Made by a program: the position numbers and the translations under genes
Notes under the pieces: generated by a model
What the model was told of the DNA's origin: nothing
Database searches by the model: none
What the model saw: only the letters and a program-made list of their open reading frames with translations
Source of the DNA: Methylobacter luteus IMV-B-3098
GTDB taxonomy: Bacteria; Pseudomonadota; Gammaproteobacteria; Methylococcales; Methylomonadaceae
Reading direction: 5' to 3'
Assembly (NCBI RefSeq): GCF_000427625.1
Contig: NZ_KE386569.1
Location: 4,442,798 to 4,506,797 of the forward strand
Length of the DNA: 64,000 bases
Shown here: one piece after another, positions 8,827-19,551 of the stretch
Layout of the letters: each line of letters opens with the position of its first letter
How positions within the stretch are numbered: the stretch's first letter is position 1

Positions 8827-9438
8827 ATGATGAAATCCATTGATCCCAAGCGGCAAGCCATTATTGACGCCGCCACGCGCATGTTTCTGGCGCACGGCTA
8901 CCGGAATGTCAGCATGGACAAAATCGCGCAGGCCGCGCCCGTTTCCAAGGCGACGCTGTACAATCACTTTGACAGCAAACCCGCGCTACTGGCCGCCGTC
9001 GTTTCAGCCTTATGCACAGCGTTATTGCGCACCATGACCGAGGCCGTTACCGAATCGGACGATGTCGAAAATAATCTGAAAAAGATCGCCACCTCGTTTA
9101 TGGATTTGCTTTTCGCGGAAGACGGGCTGGCCATCTACAGGCTGGTCATCGCGGAAAGCCACGACTTCCCGGAGCTGGGTCGACTAGTCTATGAAAGCGG
9201 CCCGTTGCCGGCCTTGAACTGGCTGGAAAACTATCTGCGACGACTGAATGCCGGCGGCCGCTTTAACATTGCCGATCCAACGTTTGCGGCGAATGCGTTT
9301 TTCAATCTGCTGAAAGGTGATCTGTATCTTCCCTGTCTGCTGGCGATCAAACCGCTGCCCTCGACGGACGAGAAAAACCGCGTGATTAATCAAGTCATTC
9401 CCTTTTATATGCGGGGCATTTTGCATGCTGACCAATAA
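8827..9438 (+). CDS. TetR/AcrR-family transcriptional regulator of the efflux locus
   Basis: A 203-aa regulator with an N-terminal TetR helix-turn-helix (IIDAATRMFLAHGYRNVSMDKIAQ, then ATLYNHF at about residue 45) and a C-terminal ligand domain of the AcrR C-type. It is divergent from the emrAB-type pair and overlaps the tolC-type gene by 14 bases, so it is co-transcribed with the outer-membrane component. It probably represses both operons through the palindrome at 8761-8781 until a drug ligand is bound. Two consecutive ATG codons are possible starts (8827 and 8830). Confidence 0.85.
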   Translation: MMKSIDPKRQAIIDAATRMFLAHGYRNVSMDKIAQAAPVSKATLYNHFDSKPALLAAVVSALCTALLRTMTEAVTESDDVENNLKKIATSFMDLLFAEDGLAIYRLVIAESHDFPELGRLVYESGPLPALNWLENYLRRLNAGGRFNIADPTFAANAFFNLLKGDLYLPCLLAIKPLPSTDEKNRVINQVIPFYMRGILHADQ

Positions 9439-10714
9439 CAACTATCTGCGCGCCAGCTTAATCAGCTTTTTAATCGGCCTGTGCGCGCCTGTCGTATCGG
9501 CCGAAACCCTGGAAGAGGCCTGGAACAGCGCCATTGATAATAACCACCAGATCAAGGCGGCCAAAACTGATACGTCCGCCGCCGAAGAGCAGCTGAATTC
9601 GGCCAGGGGGCAGCGGCTGCCGGAATTTAATGTCAGCAGCGGTTATACTCAGCGTAGTGAAACGCCGGGCGCCGTGACGCAGATAGACGGCAGAACGGCC
9701 CAGTTCAATACCGCGCAGCCCGGCAGCATGGATGCGGAGGCTATCGCTACGCTGCCTATTTATACGGGCGGCCGCATCAGCCACAGCATCAATGCCGCCG
9801 AAGCGTCCCTCCAGGCCGCGCAGCACAATGAAACCACGGCCCAGTTGGATATAAAAATGCAGGTGGCCGAAGCTTATATCGCGGTATTGCGCGCCGAAAG
9901 CTCTCTGCAGGTCGCGCAAAGCCATGTCGAGAGTCTGAAAGCGCATGCCGTCGACGTGAACAATCTGTTCGACCAGGGCATGGTGGCCCGTAATGATGTG
10001 CTGGCGGCGAACGTGGAACTGGTCAATGCCGAGCAGCAGGTCGTTCAGGTCGGCAACCGGCTCGATATTGCCAAAGCCGGCTATAACCGGCTGCTGGACC
10101 GCGATCTTGCCGATGAGGTCAAACTGGTCAAGCAATTTCCAGACATGCTCAAGGAAGACCTGAAAGCGCTGAGTGATAACGCCTTTAAGCAACGTTCCGA
10201 ACTGGCCGTGCTGACGCGGCAAATCGAGTCTCTGGAGCAACAGGCGCAGAGCGTCAAGGCCGGCGTATTGCCGCAGGTCGCCATCAACGGCGGTTATCAG
10301 TACCAGGAAAACCGCTACCAGGCCGCTGAAAGCATGTGGATGGTCAACGCCGGCGTCAAATGGAAACTGTTCGACGGCAGCACGCGCCATCAAAGCGACG
10401 CTATCTCCCGGCAGGCCATCTCCCTGAAGGAGCAGCGCGACGACTTGACCAGCACGATTGGCCTGCAAGTACGTCAGGCTTGGCTGGATCGGCAGGAAGC
10501 CCAAAAACGCATCGCCGTGACCGGACAAGCCATTGAGCAGGCTGAAGAAAACATGCGGGTGACTACCGATAGCTACCAGCAGGGCCTGTCGACCAATACC
10601 GACGTACTGAAAGCCGAAGACCTGCGCACTACATCGCACGATAATTTCAACAATGCCAACTACGATGCCGCGCTGGCTGCCTTGCGCCTGCGGCGTGCGG
10701 TGGGGGTGTTGTGA
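9425..10714 (+). CDS. TolC-family outer-membrane efflux protein
   Basis: Outer-membrane channel of a tripartite pump, 429 aa, with a signal peptide ending near VVSAETL (residues 1-27) and the two repeated OEP domains of long helices and short strands. It resembles the TolC/NodT group (TLEEAWNSAIDNNHQIKAA at the mature start; ATLPIYTGGRI and KWKLFDGS at the two strand regions). It overlaps tetR and is opposite the emrAB-type genes, which lack their own channel, so it almost certainly completes that pump. Confidence 0.88.
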   Translation: MLTNNNYLRASLISFLIGLCAPVVSAETLEEAWNSAIDNNHQIKAAKTDTSAAEEQLNSARGQRLPEFNVSSGYTQRSETPGAVTQIDGRTAQFNTAQPGSMDAEAIATLPIYTGGRISHSINAAEASLQAAQHNETTAQLDIKMQVAEAYIAVLRAESSLQVAQSHVESLKAHAVDVNNLFDQGMVARNDVLAANVELVNAEQQVVQVGNRLDIAKAGYNRLLDRDLADEVKLVKQFPDMLKEDLKALSDNAFKQRSELAVLTRQIESLEQQAQSVKAGVLPQVAINGGYQYQENRYQAAESMWMVNAGVKWKLFDGSTRHQSDAISRQAISLKEQRDDLTSTIGLQVRQAWLDRQEAQKRIAVTGQAIEQAEENMRVTTDSYQQGLSTNTDVLKAEDLRTTSHDNFNNANYDAALAALRLRRAVGVL

Positions 10715-10914
10715 GGTTTCCTAAGTTACCCGAATGGCGATGGTCTGACAAACAGCGAGGTTAGCTTACGGCACGTTGGCGCGTGCCGTGGGCACTTGAT
10801 TACTGCATTAATTCATGGTGAAAGCCTATGGCTTCCTGACGCGAAACTGGTCTGTGAATGTTTTCATATACTCCACGAGGGTTTTGTCCTCCTTTGGAGT
10901 CAAGTGCAGAACTA

Positions 10915-10980
10915 TAGGATGGGCTGACGAAGGAGGCCCGTCATTCGCGATTGATGCGCTTCCTTCGTCAGCACATCCTA
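10915..10980. repeat. 66-bp palindromic repeat
   Basis: Arms TAGGATGGGCTGACGAAGGA (10915-10934) and TCCTTCGTCAGCACATCCTA (10961-10980) are inverted repeats with one mismatch around a 26-base centre. The rest of the 10715-11058 gap holds no gene that I can support. A 62-codon frame on the minus strand across this repeat is a typical repeat-derived artefact. I recall this kind of unit as dispersed in methylotroph genomes. Confidence 0.65.
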
Positions 10981-11058
10981 CGGCTTTGTAAGGGAGCACA
11001 AACCACTCCGGCATCAGCTTTCATCGATGTGGGTCGTAGTATTTCCGGCCTGTCAAAA

Positions 11059-12480
11059 TTACTCTTCCTCTATTCCCAATTCCTTTATCTTGCGCGTCAA
11101 GGTATTCCGTCCGTAGCCGAGCATGATCGCCGCTTCGTGGCGTTTGCCGTGCGTGAAGTCCAATGCGGCCTTGATCAGCAGTATTTCGACGGTTGGAATG
11201 ATGTGTTTGGCGATTTCGGGCTTTTTGGCCTGCAGTTGCTGATCTACCGAGGTTCTCAGTAGCGATTGCCAATCGCCGTCTATGGCGTCTTTTTCCGAGT
11301 GGGTATGCAGTAGTTCGGGCGGCAGGTCGTGGATGTGAATTTCGCGGCCCGACGCCATGACCGTCATCCAGCGGCAGCAGTTTTCCAGTTGCCGTACGTT
11401 GCCGGGCCATTCCAGCGAACTCAGAAATGTCTCGGCTTCGGGCTTTAGGGTTTTGATTTCGGTATTCAGCTCAATCGCGGCCTGGCTAAGAAAATAGCGC
11501 AGCAGCAGCGGTATGTCCTGCTTCCTGTCGCGCAGCGGCGGAATATGGATGCGAATGACGTTCAGTCTATGAAATAAATCCTCGCGAAAGCGGCCTTCAT
11601 TGACCAGGATTTCCAGATTCTGGTGCGTGGCGGCAATAATGCGCACATCGACTTTCACGGACGCATGCGAACCGACCGGGTAGAATTCGCCATCGGCCAG
11701 CACGCGTAACAGCCGCGTTTGCAGTTCGGCCGGCATGTCGCCTATCTCGTCCAGAAACAGCGTCCCGCCATTGGCTTGTTCGAAACGGCCGGCTCGCCGG
11801 GCTTGCGCGCCGGTAAACGCGCCTTTTTCATGGCCGAACAGTTCCGATTCCATCAGGTCTTTCGGAATGGCGGCCATATTCAGGGCGATAAAAGGTTTTT
11901 GAGCTCGGGGGCTGTGCCGGTGCAGGGCTTTGGCGACCAGCTCCTTGCCGGTACCCGATTCGCCATTGATCAGCACGGTAATGTGCGAACGGGCCAGCCG
12001 ACCGATAGCGCGGAAGACTTCCTGCATGGCGGGTGCCTCGCCGATGATTTCCGGCGGGGTTTCTATCAGGGTGGCTTCTTCATGGCCGCGGGCGCGCTCC
12101 CGCTGCTGGCGGCTGTGAACGCAGGCGCGATGCGCGAGATCGACGACCTCCTTGATATCGAAGGGCTTGGGCAAATATTCGAAGGCGCCGCCGTGGAATG
12201 CCGAGACCGCGCTTTCGAGATCGGAGTGCGCGGTCATGACGATAACCGGCAGATCGGGATGGCTGTGCTGGATTTTATCGAGCAGTTCCAAACCATCCAT
12301 GCCGGGCATGCGGATATCGGTCAGCAGGGCATCGGGTGACTCATGCTGCAGGGCCGTCAGCAAATCCTTCGCGCTGGAAAAGCTGCGTGTTGTGATGGCG
12401 GCTTTTTCGAACGCTTTTTCCAGAACCCAACGTATGGATTTGTCGTCGTCAATGACCCAGACGGTTTCAAGGCTATGCAT
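11059..12480 (-). CDS. ntrC: nitrogen regulation response regulator NtrC (NRI)
   Basis: Sigma-54 activator of nitrogen-assimilation genes. The 473-aa protein has an N-terminal receiver domain ([10 protein letters not shown]; phospho-acceptor Asp in [12 protein letters not shown]), a central AAA+ domain with Walker A GESGTGKE, the sigma-54 contact loop [13 protein letters not shown] and Walker [10 protein letters not shown], and a C-terminal Fis-type HTH ([20 protein letters not shown]). It overlaps the kinase gene ntrB by eight bases. With glnA upstream this is the glnA-ntrB-ntrC order of enteric bacteria. Confidence 0.95.
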   Translation of the reverse strand: MHSLETVWVIDDDKSIRWVLEKAFEKAAITTRSFSSAKDLLTALQHESPDALLTDIRMPGMDGLELLDKIQHSHPDLPVIVMTAHSDLESAVSAFHGGAFEYLPKPFDIKEVVDLAHRACVHSRQQRERARGHEEATLIETPPEIIGEAPAMQEVFRAIGRLARSHITVLINGESGTGKELVAKALHRHSPRAQKPFIALNMAAIPKDLMESELFGHEKGAFTGAQARRAGRFEQANGGTLFLDEIGDMPAELQTRLLRVLADGEFYPVGSHASVKVDVRIIAATHQNLEILVNEGRFREDLFHRLNVIRIHIPPLRDRKQDIPLLLRYFLSQAAIELNTEIKTLKPEAETFLSSLEWPGNVRQLENCCRWMTVMASGREIHIHDLPPELLHTHSEKDAIDGDWQSLLRTSVDQQLQAKKPEIAKHIIPTVEILLIKAALDFTHGKRHEAAIMLGYGRNTLTRKIKELGIEEE

Positions 12481-13564
12481 GGCCAGGCTCCACGGGTAAA
12501 AAGATCGAAAACACGGTATGGCTAGGTTCGCTGCTGCATTCGATCAGGCCGTTATGCTGATTAATCAGGGATTGCGCTATCGATAACCCCAGTCCGGTGC
12601 CTTCCGCGCGCCCCGTAATCATCGGATAAAAGATCTGGTTCAGCATGTCGGCATCTATGCCAGGGCCGTAGTCGATAATGTCGATTTTGACGGCCAGTTT
12701 GTAACGTTTGCGGCCTATGGTCATCTGCCGGTGTATACGGGTTTTGATCATGATTTCACCTTTGCCTTCCATAGCCTGTGCGGCATTTCTGGCGATATTC
12801 AGGATGGCCTGGATCAATTGGTCCTTGTCGGCATGAATCTCGGGGATGCTGGGGTCATAGTCATGTCTGACCTTGAGACCGGCCGATTCGGCTTGCACGA
12901 GTTGTCTGACGCGCTCCAAGACTTCATGAATGTTCAAGGCTTTTTTATCAGGCAGTTTGTTGGGGCCCAGCATTTTGTCCATTAATCCCTGTAGCCGGTC
13001 CGATTCGGCAATGATGATTTGCGTGTATTCCTTGAGCTCCGGTTCGTGCAGCTCCAGGTCCAGCAGTTGCGCCGCGCCGCGCAGGCCGCCCAGCGGATTC
13101 TTGATTTCATGGGCCAGCCCCCTGACCAGCAGTCGGGCTGTGTTTTGCCGGCTTAGTTGCTGTTCTTCCTTCGATATGCGCAGGTGAGTGTCGACCTGTT
13201 GCAGTTCTACCAGGATTTCCGACAGTTGCTGGTGCTTATGCAGGGGCGTCGCGCTAAAGTTGATAGTGACAGTCTGAGCCATGCGGTCCAGGCTCAGTTC
13301 GCGATCGACCAGCGGCTCTTCCATCGTCAGGCATTGCTGCAGGTTCAGGAGCAGGGCCGAATCGGAAGACCTGAATAAATCTTGAGCGCTGAGGCCTATC
13401 AGATGGCGTGCGCTGTCGGCCAATAACATCTCGCCTGCCGTATTGATGTAGGTGAGCTTCAACTGATGGTCAAACAGCAAAATGGCTTCGTTAAGGTGTT
13501 CAAGTATGCGTTTATACACGGTTCCTCTAAGGGCTTTATTGATGCTGTGCTTTAATCCAAGCAA
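12473..13564 (-). CDS. ntrB: nitrogen regulation sensor kinase/phosphatase NtrB (NRII)
   Basis: Cytosolic histidine kinase that phosphorylates or dephosphorylates NtrC under PII control. It is 363 aa: an N-terminal PAS-like domain (residues 18-130), then a dimerisation domain with the phospho-His in LAHEIKNPLGGLRGAAQLL, and an ATPase domain with NIARNAAQAM (N box), DYGPGI and TGLGLSIAQ (G boxes). There are no membrane segments, as expected. It is downstream of glnA, separated by a strong terminator, so it probably has a share of read-through plus its own promoter. Confidence 0.93.
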   Translation of the reverse strand: MLGLKHSINKALRGTVYKRILEHLNEAILLFDHQLKLTYINTAGEMLLADSARHLIGLSAQDLFRSSDSALLLNLQQCLTMEEPLVDRELSLDRMAQTVTINFSATPLHKHQQLSEILVELQQVDTHLRISKEEQQLSRQNTARLLVRGLAHEIKNPLGGLRGAAQLLDLELHEPELKEYTQIIIAESDRLQGLMDKMLGPNKLPDKKALNIHEVLERVRQLVQAESAGLKVRHDYDPSIPEIHADKDQLIQAILNIARNAAQAMEGKGEIMIKTRIHRQMTIGRKRYKLAVKIDIIDYGPGIDADMLNQIFYPMITGRAEGTGLGLSIAQSLINQHNGLIECSSEPSHTVFSIFLPVEPGHA

Positions 13565-13685
13565 TTATCAGACCATGGTGCATGGATTGTGTTTTAACGG
13601 TTTTAGAAAAAATGTCTGAGTGAACAGGCGGGTTTGCACCGCTATATGATAAAACGCCGGAACGGCAATGCAAGTCGCTAGAATG

Positions 13686-13712
13686 AAAAACGCCCCAAAA
13701 TGGGGCGTTTTT
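13686..13712 (-). terminator. bidirectional rho-independent terminator after glnA
   Basis: CGCCCCA (13691-13697) pairs with TGGGGCG (13701-13707) over a 3-base loop, with A5 before and T5 after. It is placed between the glnA stop and ntrB and separates strong glnA expression from the regulators. Confidence 0.85.
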
Positions 13713-13751
13713 GTGTAGGCTTGATAAGCGGTCAGTTGACCACTGCAGAGC

Positions 13752-15161
13752 TTACAAGCTGTAGTACAAATCAAATTCCACAGGGTGCGTGCTCATGCGC
13801 AGACGAGTGACTTCTTCCATTTTCAGTTTAATGTAGCCGTCAATCACGTCGTTAGTGAATACGCCGCCTTTGGTCAGGAATTCACGGTCTTTGTCCAATG
13901 CGTCCAGTGCCTGGTCAAAGGCGTGGCAGACTTGCGGGATTTCTTTCTCTTCTTCCGGCGGCAGGTCGTACAGGTCTTTATCCATGGCATCGCCAGGATG
14001 GATCTTGTTCTGAATGCCGTCCAGGCCGGCCATCATCATCGCTGAGAATGCCAGGTATGGGTTTGCGGTCGAGTCAGGGAAGCGCACTTCAATACGACGG
14101 CCTCTAGGGTTTTGTACGTATGGAATACGGATGGAAGCGGAACGGTTACGTGCGGAATAAGCCAGCATGACCGGGGCTTCAAAGCCTGGAACCAGACGTT
14201 TGTAGCTGTTGGTTGATGCGTTTGTGAAAGCGTTCAGGGCTTTCGCGTGTTTAATGATGCCGCCGATATAGTACAGGGCCGTTTCGGACAGGCCGCCGTA
14301 CAGGTCGCCTGAGAACAGGTTCACGCCGCCTTTGGCTAAAGACTGGTGTACGTGCATGCCGCTGCCGTTGTCGCCAACCAGGGGCTTAGGCATGAAAGTG
14401 ACGGTTTTGCCATAGGCGTGCGCGATGTTGGAGATGACATATTTCAGTTGCAATACTTCATCGGCTTTTTTAACCAGCGTATTGAATTTTACGCCGATTT
14501 CGCATTGGCCCGCCGTCGCCACTTCGTGGTGGTGAACTTCGGTTTGCATGCCCATTTCTTCCAGCGTCAGGCACATTGCGGAACGCATGTCCTGGAATGA
14601 GTCAACCGGTGGCACAGGGAAGTAACCGCCCTTAACGCCCGGACGGTGGCCGATGTTGCCGTCTTCATAGACTTTTTCCGAGTTCCAGCCGGCTTCCTGT
14701 GAATCGATTTTAAAGAAAGAGCCGCTCATGTCGGCGTTCCAGCGGACGTCATCGAAAATGAAAAATTCGTTTTCAGGACCGAAGAAAGCGGTATCGGCGA
14801 TGCCGGTTGATTGCAGGTAGGCTTCCGCGCGTTTGGCGATAGAGCGAGGGTCGCGCTCGTAACCTTGCATGTTGCTTGGCTCGATGATGTCGCAACGCAG
14901 GATCAGCGTGTTGTCATCGAAGAACGGATCCATGACCGCGGTAGTCGGATCGGGCATCAGGATCATGTCGGATTCATTGATGCCTTTCCAGCCGGCAACT
15001 GACGAACCGTCGAACATGTTGCCTTCTTCAAAGGTATCTTCATCAATGGTATGGGCCGGGAATGTGACATGCTGCTCCTTGCCGCGTGTGTCACAAAAAC
15101 GAAAATCGACGAATTTCACGTCGTTTTCTTTGATCATTTTAAGTACTTTTTCTACAGACAT
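13752..15161 (-). CDS. glnA: glutamine synthetase type I
   Basis: ATP-dependent ligation of ammonia to glutamate, the main ammonium-assimilation step, as a cytosolic dodecamer. The 469-aa GSI-beta form has the N-terminal beta-grasp ([17 protein letters not shown]), the latch [13 protein letters not shown], the catalytic [13 protein letters not shown] and [18 protein letters not shown] regions and the adenylylation loop with Tyr in [13 protein letters not shown]. It should therefore be controlled by GlnE adenylylation. A TATAAT hexamer lies on the minus strand at 15195-15200 upstream of the start. I found no convincing sigma-54 site in front of it. Neighbours ntrB/ntrC are downstream. Confidence 0.97.
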   Translation of the reverse strand: MSVEKVLKMIKENDVKFVDFRFCDTRGKEQHVTFPAHTIDEDTFEEGNMFDGSSVAGWKGINESDMILMPDPTTAVMDPFFDDNTLILRCDIIEPSNMQGYERDPRSIAKRAEAYLQSTGIADTAFFGPENEFFIFDDVRWNADMSGSFFKIDSQEAGWNSEKVYEDGNIGHRPGVKGGYFPVPPVDSFQDMRSAMCLTLEEMGMQTEVHHHEVATAGQCEIGVKFNTLVKKADEVLQLKYVISNIAHAYGKTVTFMPKPLVGDNGSGMHVHQSLAKGGVNLFSGDLYGGLSETALYYIGGIIKHAKALNAFTNASTNSYKRLVPGFEAPVMLAYSARNRSASIRIPYVQNPRGRRIEVRFPDSTANPYLAFSAMMMAGLDGIQNKIHPGDAMDKDLYDLPPEEEKEIPQVCHAFDQALDALDKDREFLTKGGVFTNDVIDGYIKLKMEEVTRLRMSTHPVEFDLYYSL

Positions 15162-15194
15162 TTACTTTGTCTCCTGGATGGTCTTGAACGGATT

Positions 15195-15200
15195 ATTATA
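15195..15200 (-). promoter_or_regulatory. possible -10 hexamer (TATAAT) of glnA
   Basis: A perfect TATAAT on the minus strand, 34 bases before the glnA start. A small palindrome GGTAT/ATACC lies just upstream of it. No clear -35 hexamer at the usual distance, so the call is tentative. Confidence 0.3.
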
Positions 15201-15335
15201 AAAGGCAAACGGTATAACATACCTTTTTTTTTATAGCTTAGCCACTAAAAAAATGGGCTGAATAAGCCCGGTGTTAGTGCATCGCTTGAAATATGAAACA
15301 CATCCTTGTGTCGCATAAAATTTAAAGCTCTGGGA

Positions 15336-16508
15336 TTAAAAGCGAACGATTGCATCGGCTGAAATCAGGACCTGGTCATTGCTTAAACCATCGTTGTACG
15401 CGCTGTTTTCGATTGAATGGTCATATCTGACCTCGGGGCGCAGTGTCAGCCAGGACATGGGCTTGTAGTTCAGCCCTACAGTGGCGGCCAGAAAATGAGC
15501 TTTGTTGCCGTTGACCCTGAAGCCGTCTTCGTCGCGGAACCATTCCAGGCGCGTACCGACACCGACTTTGTCGGACACATCATAAGTCAGGTATTGGTTG
15601 ACGCCGTACCATTTGCCCGAATCCGCGCCTAGCGATTTTTCCTCTATGCCTAGATCGTGTTGCAGTTTGTAATGAAGACTGTCGGTAATGTCGTGGCTTA
15701 ACACAACGCTGTACATCGTGCGATTGTGCTCATCATTCTTGTTGACGTCGCCGGTGATCAGCGAGAAGGCCAATGACGTTTTTTCATCGTCGGTGGTATA
15801 GGTGGCGCCGCCCAGGAAATTGGCCGGTTCCTGAAAGAACGAATCCCAGCCTGACACAACACCGCCGGTAATGCTGATGTTCTTGTTGACGGGGTAGGAC
15901 GATATGATGCCGGTATGCGTGAACGGTTCGCCATATTGCATGGTGTAGGCATGAGAGAAAAAGAAGTTGTCCGGCGCGGTGACGACTTCATTGCCAATAA
16001 TGGTATAAAAATGGCCGATCTTGGTCGTGATGCCGTTGCCGACAGGCGCGAAAACTGTCGCATAGACTTGCGGGAACGCGAGTTTGTAAAGGCGTGAAGA
16101 ATTGTCCGTAATCAGGTTGTCGTCAAAGTTGGCTTGCGTGGTGTAAAAAGCGTCTATGCCATAAACCACATCGGCCCTGAATCCCAGGTCCCATTGGTCG
16201 CTTTCGGCGTCAACGGCTCTTTCAATGAAGCCATACAACTGATGGGCATTGAATTCGTTGGCGCGATTGTTGAAAGTGACGGGGCCATTTGTTCTGCTTT
16301 CTGGGGAGTCTGGATTGCCTGCGACACCCGCTGAGATCCAGCCGCCGACATTGATGCCCAGGTTTTTCATGGGCGCTGTTTCATTAATATTGAAACCGGT
16401 CAGACTTTCAACCGCGCCTTTGTCGTCCGCCTGTGCCAGTGATGAGCAAAGCAGGGCGCTGCACAAAGTCAGTGGCCAGCCATTATTTTTTTTGTGATGA
16501 GTCAGCAT
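15336..16508 (-). CDS. outer-membrane beta-barrel porin (OmpL-like, Bbp2 type)
   Basis: A 390-aa secreted protein with a signal peptide (cleavage near SLAQADDKG) and a long series of alternating strands rich in Tyr, Asp and Gly that ends in an aromatic residue (ISADAIVRF), the outer-membrane insertion signal. The pattern (LGINVGGWISAGVAGNPD, YGFIERAVD, YGIDAFY, PVGNGITTKIGHFYTIIGNE) matches the putative OmpL-like barrel family. It is a single gene between glnA and glnK-amtB. The position suggests, but does not prove, a nitrogen-linked uptake role. Substrate unknown. Confidence 0.75.
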   Translation of the reverse strand: MLTHHKKNNGWPLTLCSALLCSSLAQADDKGAVESLTGFNINETAPMKNLGINVGGWISAGVAGNPDSPESRTNGPVTFNNRANEFNAHQLYGFIERAVDAESDQWDLGFRADVVYGIDAFYTTQANFDDNLITDNSSRLYKLAFPQVYATVFAPVGNGITTKIGHFYTIIGNEVVTAPDNFFFSHAYTMQYGEPFTHTGIISSYPVNKNISITGGVVSGWDSFFQEPANFLGGATYTTDDEKTSLAFSLITGDVNKNDEHNRTMYSVVLSHDITDSLHYKLQHDLGIEEKSLGADSGKWYGVNQYLTYDVSDKVGVGTRLEWFRDEDGFRVNGNKAHFLAATVGLNYKPMSWLTLRPEVRYDHSIENSAYNDGLSNDQVLISADAIVRF

Positions 16509-17041
16509 AGGTAGTGCCTTTTGTCAGATGCTTATAAAACACCCCGGAAAATAATTGGTCGGGATGCCAGGCTTGGTCTAAATTAAAAATATATCGATAA
16601 AACTAATTTCAGACATTGTTGTTTGAAACGCAAATTGTGGCTTTATTAATACAGTCCAAATTTCAACAGCAAAATACGGGCCAAATATGCTTAGGCCGGG
16701 TTGGGATTAAGAATTAAAAGAATTCAGCCGAACCGATGCTGTCAGCTATGAGCAGAAATGGTGCGAAAAATTCTTTATTTGACCCAACTTGGTGCGGTTC
16801 TGTCATATGCGCAGTTCTGCCCTGAAGTTATTCCGCGGGAACGCATAATTTACATAATGCCAATAATTTAATTTATTGTAGCGCAAGCTGAATCATCTCA
16901 GGCGTTAGGTGTCTTTTGCAATAAAAATTTTGATTAAAGTTCTTTGCAATGATTTTGGCTATCCACAATCCGGGCGGCTAAAAACTTGCACTACTTTAAA
17001 GCGGTTTTAAGCTTCAAAATGGTGCTGAAAAAACCGGGTTT
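16509..17041. other. intergenic region without recognisable gene
   Basis: About 530 bp of AT-rich DNA between the divergent porin and glnK genes. No ORF here has a ribosome site or protein-like composition. It must contain the porin promoter and any distal NtrC sites for glnK. Two copies of TTTGCAAT occur in the 16.91-16.95 kb part. Confidence 0.5.
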
Positions 17042-17056
17042 GCACCGCAGTTGTGC
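17042..17056 (+). promoter_or_regulatory. possible NtrC site upstream of the glnK promoter
   Basis: GCAC, seven bases, GTGC, the core of the NtrC consensus (GCACC-N5-GGTGC), about 70 bp before the sigma-54 element. The same bases can also fold as CCGCA/TGCGG followed by T7, so it may instead be a terminator. Confidence 0.4.
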
Positions 17057-17108
17057 GGCTTTTTTTATAAAACACTATTTTTTTCAGCATTTATCAGGGG
17101 TTTTTGCT

Positions 17109-17124
17109 TGGCACAGTCTGTGCA
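17109..17124 (+). promoter_or_regulatory. sigma-54 (-24/-12) promoter of glnK-amtB
   Basis: TGGCACAGTCTGTGCA has GG and GC separated by exactly ten bases and the TGGCAC consensus at -24. It lies 41 bp before the glnK start. This fits NtrC-dependent expression in nitrogen limitation. Confidence 0.8.
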
Positions 17125-17149
17125 TTGGATATTCCAACAGTTAACGTAA

Positions 17150-17503
<354 letters not shown>

Positions 17504-17516
17504 ATTAGGGGGAGAT

Positions 17517-18959
17517 ATGAGAAGACTTTTAAACACCTTGATACTGTTTACGTTACTGGGATTTGCAGGGCTTTCATTCGCAGAGCCGAGCGTGGCTTTA
17601 GTGGAAACCGTAACGCCGGCTGTTCCTGCACCAACTGCGCCGGCGGCTACGCCGATCGAAAAAGGCGATACCGCCTGGATGATCGTTGCGACAGTGCTGG
17701 TCATTCTGATGGTCGTGCCCGGTCTGGCGCTATTCTATGGCGGCATGGTGCGCGCAAAGAATATGCTTTCCATGCTGATGCAGGTGTTCGTGATTTTTTC
17801 GATGATGGCGCTATTGTGGGCAATTTACGGTTACAGCATCGCATTTACCGAGGGCAACGCTTTCTTCGGCGGGCTCAGCAAGATGTTTCTTAAAGGCATA
17901 ACGCCGGAGTCGGCAGTCGGCACATTCAGCAAGGGCGTTTATGTGCCTGAATATATCTATGTTGCCTTTCAGCTTACCTTTGCCGGCATTACGCCTGCGC
18001 TGATCGTCGGCGCCTTTGCCGAGCGCGTCAAGTTTTCAGCCATATTATTGTTCATGCTGATCTGGTTTACTTTCGCCTATCTGCCGATGGCGCATATGGT
18101 CTGGTTTTGGGCGGGTCCTGATGCCTATACCGATGCCGCGGCTGCTGAAGCAGCCGGTGCTACGGCAGGGTTCCTGTTCCAAAAAGGTGCGCTGGATTTT
18201 GCCGGCGGCACGGTGGTGCATATCAATGCAGGCATTGCCGGTTTGATAGGTTGCCTGATGATCGGCAAACGCATCGGCTACAAAAAGGAATCCCTGGCGC
18301 CGCATAGCGTCACGATGACCATGGTCGGTGCGGCTTTGCTGTGGGTCGGCTGGTTTGGCTTTAATGTGGGCTCCAATCTGGAAGCCAACGGTCTAGCCGC
18401 TCTGGTTTTTGTCAATACACTGCTGGCCAGCTCGGCGGCTACCCTGGCCTGGATGGTTGCCGAATGGATAACTCGCGGCAAGCCCAGTATGTTGGGGGCG
18501 GCTTCGGGCGCTATTGCTGGCCTGGTTGCCATTACGCCTGCCTGTGGCTGGTCCGGGCCGATGGGCGCTATCATTCTTGGGCTGGTCGCCGGCGCTATCT
18601 GTTTCTGGTCAGTTACAAGCCTGAAAAGCCAGCTTAATTATGATGATTCGCTGGATGCGTTTGGTGTGCACGGGATCGGCGGCATCATTGGCGCTTTAGG
18701 CACAGGTATCGTTGCCAATCCGGCACTGGGCGGCACCGGCGTTTGGGACTATGTCACCAATAGCGTAGCCGAATACAGCGTGGCCGGCCAAATCGCCAGC
18801 CAGGCATGGGGGGTCGGCGTTGCAATCATATGGTCCGGTGTGGTGTCCTTCATTGCTTATAAGATCGTGGACATGCTGGTCGGATTGCGGGTCAGCGAAG
18901 AGGTCGAGCGCGCAGGACTTGATGTTTCGGAGCATGGCGAAACGGCCTATAACATTTAA
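17517..18959 (+). CDS. amtB: ammonium transporter AmtB
   Basis: Trimeric inner-membrane ammonium channel, 480 aa including a signal peptide (about 22 residues) and a Pro/Ala-rich linker before the first span (DTAWMIVATVLVILMVVPGLALFYGGMVR). The conserved twin pore histidines are in FAGGTVVHINAG and AFGVHGIGG. A GGGGGA site precedes the ATG. It is co-transcribed with glnK, whose product gates it. A second amtB follows, shorter and without the extended linker. Confidence 0.95.
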   Translation: MRRLLNTLILFTLLGFAGLSFAEPSVALVETVTPAVPAPTAPAATPIEKGDTAWMIVATVLVILMVVPGLALFYGGMVRAKNMLSMLMQVFVIFSMMALLWAIYGYSIAFTEGNAFFGGLSKMFLKGITPESAVGTFSKGVYVPEYIYVAFQLTFAGITPALIVGAFAERVKFSAILLFMLIWFTFAYLPMAHMVWFWAGPDAYTDAAAAEAAGATAGFLFQKGALDFAGGTVVHINAGIAGLIGCLMIGKRIGYKKESLAPHSVTMTMVGAALLWVGWFGFNVGSNLEANGLAALVFVNTLLASSAATLAWMVAEWITRGKPSMLGAASGAIAGLVAITPACGWSGPMGAIILGLVAGAICFWSVTSLKSQLNYDDSLDAFGVHGIGGIIGALGTGIVANPALGGTGVWDYVTNSVAEYSVAGQIASQAWGVGVAIIWSGVVSFIAYKIVDMLVGLRVSEEVERAGLDVSEHGETAYNI

Positions 18960-19046
18960 TTTGGGCGCTTTTGGATAGCTCAATAAAGTCAATATTTGGA
19001 GCATTATGAAACGGTGAACTGAAGTCATCGACACCGGATAGAAGAT

Positions 19047-19073
19047 GGGCGCGCAATGCGCCCGTTTTCGTTT
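19047..19073 (+). terminator. terminator of the first glnK-amtB operon
   Basis: GGGCGC (19047-19052) and GCGCCC (19058-19063) with a 5-base loop, followed by GTTTTCGTTT. Confidence 0.75.
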
Positions 19074-19184
19074 GGATTAATACGGGTTTTTCCGGCATGC
19101 CAAGGCGGCCGGACGGACAATTGTATGTTGATTGATAATTCACTATGATGACCGCTGATGTTATTCCTAATTTTTACTTAATAA

Positions 19185-19535
<351 letters not shown>

Positions 19536-19551
19536 TTATGTCGGAAATAGA

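Noticed and set aside
10826-11014. 62-codon minus-strand ORF (MPEWFVLPYKAVG...)
   Set aside because: It is a translation through the 66-bp palindromic repeat and has no ribosome site.
16490-16525. Apparent sigma-54 motif (GGCAC-N7-ATGC) upstream of the porin gene on the minus strand
   Set aside because: The GC element overlaps the start codon itself, so transcription would begin inside the gene; coincidental.
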